This document shows, piece by piece, positions 62,402 to 64,000 of a DNA stretch of 64,000 bases. How positions within the stretch are numbered: position 1 is the first letter of the stretch; each line of letters opens with the position of its first letter. The notes beneath the pieces were generated by a model. It was not told the origin of the DNA and searched no databases. It worked only from the letters and a program-made list of their open reading frames with translations. Both the position numbers and the translations under genes were made by a program. Source of the stretch: an uncultured Eubacteriales bacterium (GTDB lineage Bacteria > Bacillota > Clostridia > Christensenellales > Aristaeellaceae); the NCBI GenBank assembly GCA_902795275.1, contig CADBKQ010000003.1, positions 1-64,000 on the forward strand, written 5' to 3'.

Positions 62402-63886
62402 TTATATGATGCTTTCGCCGCGAATGGTCTTGGAAATGCCGTTCGCCGCGAAGAGCAGCGTGATGCCGATCAGGGACTTGGAAATGCCCACCACGGTGCT
62501 GAGCGAGATCCGATTCTGCCCGATGCCGATGTTGTACACGTACAGGTCGAGCACCTCAATCACGTCTTTGTTCATGGCGTTGGAGAACACCAGGTATTGC
62601 TCCATGCCGTTGCTGAGGATGCCCGCGATGCTCATGAGCAGCATGACCATGTAGGTCGGCGTCAGGCCGGGGATAGTGATGTGCCAGATGCAGCGGAAGC
62701 GGTTGGCCCCGTCCACCTTGGCGGCCTCGTACAATTGCTGGTCGATGCCCGCGATGCCCGCGATGTACACGATGGCGCTCCAGCCCACGCCCTTCCAGGT
62801 GCCCCACAGCAGCATTTTCAGCCAGGTGTGGTCGGCGATTTGCAGGTAGTTGGTGTTGGCGGCGGTGTGCATCACGTTGGTCAGGAAGCTGTTGATGAAG
62901 CCGTCGGTGGAGAAGATGCAGATGGCGATGGCGTACACCAGCACCCAGGAAATGAAGTTGGGGATGGTGGTGAAGGTCTGCACGAAGCGTTGGAACTTGG
63001 TGGAGCGCACCTCCGCCAGCAGCACGGCAAACGCGATGGGCAGCCAGGAGGTGGCGATACCCAGGCCGCTCATGATCAGCGTGTTCCTCAGCACCCGCAC
63101 CAGGTCTTTCGTGGTGGCGGGGTCAGAGAACAGGAAGCTGAACCACTTGAAGCCCACGTAGTTGTCCGCGCCGATGCTGCCGCCGGGGATGTAGTCGAAG
63201 AACGCGAAGCGCCAGCCCCAGATGGGCAGGTAGGCGAAAATGAAGGTCAGCACGATCACCGGCAGCATCATCAGGAACAGCCGGTATTTTTCGTCCATTT
63301 CCATTTTCACGGCGGGGTCGATTTCCTTTTCCGTGGTCAGGAACGCGATCAGCGCCGTCAGGAACAGTAGCCCCGCGAACGCGCAGAACGCCCAGAACCC
63401 GCCGGGGATCATCATGCCGATCTTGTCCAGCTTGCCCACTTCCTCGCCGTGAGCCAGCATTTTGTTGTACGAAAGGCGGATCAGCGCCAGGCCGACTGCC
63501 ATGACCGGCGCGCCGATAAGCGGGAACAGGAAGCCCCGCCGCCGCATTTTGCGGTTGCCCAGGCTCATGCAGCCGCCCACGCCGCACAGGATCACGCCCA
63601 GCATCACCACCACGCAGGCGATCATCAGCAGGGTGATGTCCGCGTCCTGAATCCACTGGGAGCGCAGGATGCGGCCCATGCTGTTGGTGATGGTGCCGTA
63701 GCTGACGCCGTTGGTGAACAGGCTGGCCGAAGCGTTGATTTTTTCACTGATGCGGCCCGGATTGGCGGGCGGGAAAAACATGGCGATCCCCGCCAGCAGC
63801 GCTGCGGCGCGGAACACCCACAGCGGCAGGCGGCGGCCCAGGGACAGGCGCTCGCCCTGCGGTGCGCGTTGAGAGGCAAAGGCCAT
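62402..63886 (-). CDS. carbohydrate ABC transporter permease (LplB-like) with N-terminal membrane extension
   Basis: The C-terminal 300 residues (from about 198) are a typical LplB/YteP permease with the EAA loop QLYEAAKVDGANRFRCIWHI. Before it is an extra region of about 195 residues with about four membrane segments (near 22-38, 86-106, 118-137 and 160-184) that the family normally lacks. AGGAAGTGAT lies before the ATG. It is the first gene of the sugar importer operon. Confidence 0.9.
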   Translation of the reverse strand: MAFASQRAPQGERLSLGRRLPLWVFRAAALLAGIAMFFPPANPGRISEKINASASLFTNGVSYGTITNSMGRILRSQWIQDADITLLMIACVVVMLGVILCGVGGCMSLGNRKMRRRGFLFPLIGAPVMAVGLALIRLSYNKMLAHGEEVGKLDKIGMMIPGGFWAFCAFAGLLFLTALIAFLTTEKEIDPAVKMEMDEKYRLFLMMLPVIVLTFIFAYLPIWGWRFAFFDYIPGGSIGADNYVGFKWFSFLFSDPATTKDLVRVLRNTLIMSGLGIATSWLPIAFAVLLAEVRSTKFQRFVQTFTTIPNFISWVLVYAIAICIFSTDGFINSFLTNVMHTAANTNYLQIADHTWLKMLLWGTWKGVGWSAIVYIAGIAGIDQQLYEAAKVDGANRFRCIWHITIPGLTPTYMVMLLMSIAGILSNGMEQYLVFSNAMNKDVIEVLDLYVYNIGIGQNRISLSTVVGISKSLIGITLLFAANGISKTIRGESII

Positions 63887-63914
63887 GCGCTGATCACTTC
63901 CTTGTTTGGAATTT

Positions 63915-63970
63915 AGGGATTAGGCATTAGGGATTAGGGAATAGGGATTAGGGAGTAGGCGTTAGGAATT
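63915..63970 (+). repeat. heptamer array at the right edge
   Basis: Eight units: AGGGATT, AGGCATT, AGGGATT, AGGGAAT, AGGGATT, AGGGAGT, AGGCGTT, AGGAATT; the last ones decay. It lies about 28 bp upstream of the permease start. Any inverted partner would be outside the window. Confidence 0.9.
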
Positions 63971-64000
63971 TGACTTGTATTTCAGAACACAATCTGCCTC

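Overview
The window reads as chromosomal DNA of a high-GC, rod-forming Gram-positive anaerobe, most likely a member of the Clostridia. Indicators are ribosomal protein L27 with the cleavable N-terminal extension next to its protease Prp, YhaM, a CdaA/CdaR pair, maf-mreBCD with mrdA, a MinD-like ATPase and rodA in one run, a clostripain-family peptidase, rubrerythrin/DUF1858-type small proteins and many AGGAGG ribosome binding sites. I cannot assign a family. Genes are tightly packed, and the GC-rich genes create many long open antisense frames that I treat as shadows.

Layout: 0-3 kb holds a lipoprotein gene and a DUF1858/ferritin-like/YhaM operon. 3-10 kb has a secreted glycosidase, an Lgt-like membrane protein, an RCC1-repeat protein, a ferritin-like protein, an EF-G-like GTPase and a coiled-coil protein, ending at a tRNA-Pro with a possible integrase remnant. 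10-18 kb has an ICMT-type methyltransferase, small membrane proteins, a CorC/CNNM transporter-like protein, two secreted unknowns, a phosphoesterase and galE. 18-24.5 kb has a very divergent Rho, the L21-Prp-L27 operon and typA. 24.5-36 kb holds a diguanylate cyclase and the cell-shape cluster. 36-46.4 kb has an SH3 protein, a metal-exporting ATPase with its ArsR repressor, a glycosyltransferase, an XRE regulator, malQ with a LacI-type regulator, and a 2,4-diaminopentanoate dehydrogenase-like enzyme. 46.4-57.7 kb has a ComEC-like metallo-hydrolase, a Cys/Pro-rich protein, nagB, a large C11 peptidase, cdaA-cdaR and an RsmF-like methylase. 57.7-64 kb is a beta-glucan utilisation locus: a GH5 cellulase with a sugar ABC importer.

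The most unusual signal lies between genes. There are tandem 7-bp repeats (AGGGATT type), often as inverted pairs. One pair flanks, base for base in the same unit order, a lone AT-richer gene for a 23S-rRNA-intervening-sequence-type four-helix-bundle protein inserted between mrdA and minD. A second pair has no gene inside. A third pair uses a different heptamer (GTTCTAA) but the same architecture. Two further arrays stand alone. Three of these loci start within 0-7 bp of a stop codon. Together they suggest a family of small, possibly mobile, inverted-heptamer cassettes. Two other points stand out: a Rho homologue that has lost the Walker A lysine and the arginine finger region while keeping the rest of the fold, and a separate family of intergenic hairpins whose stems co-vary between copies.
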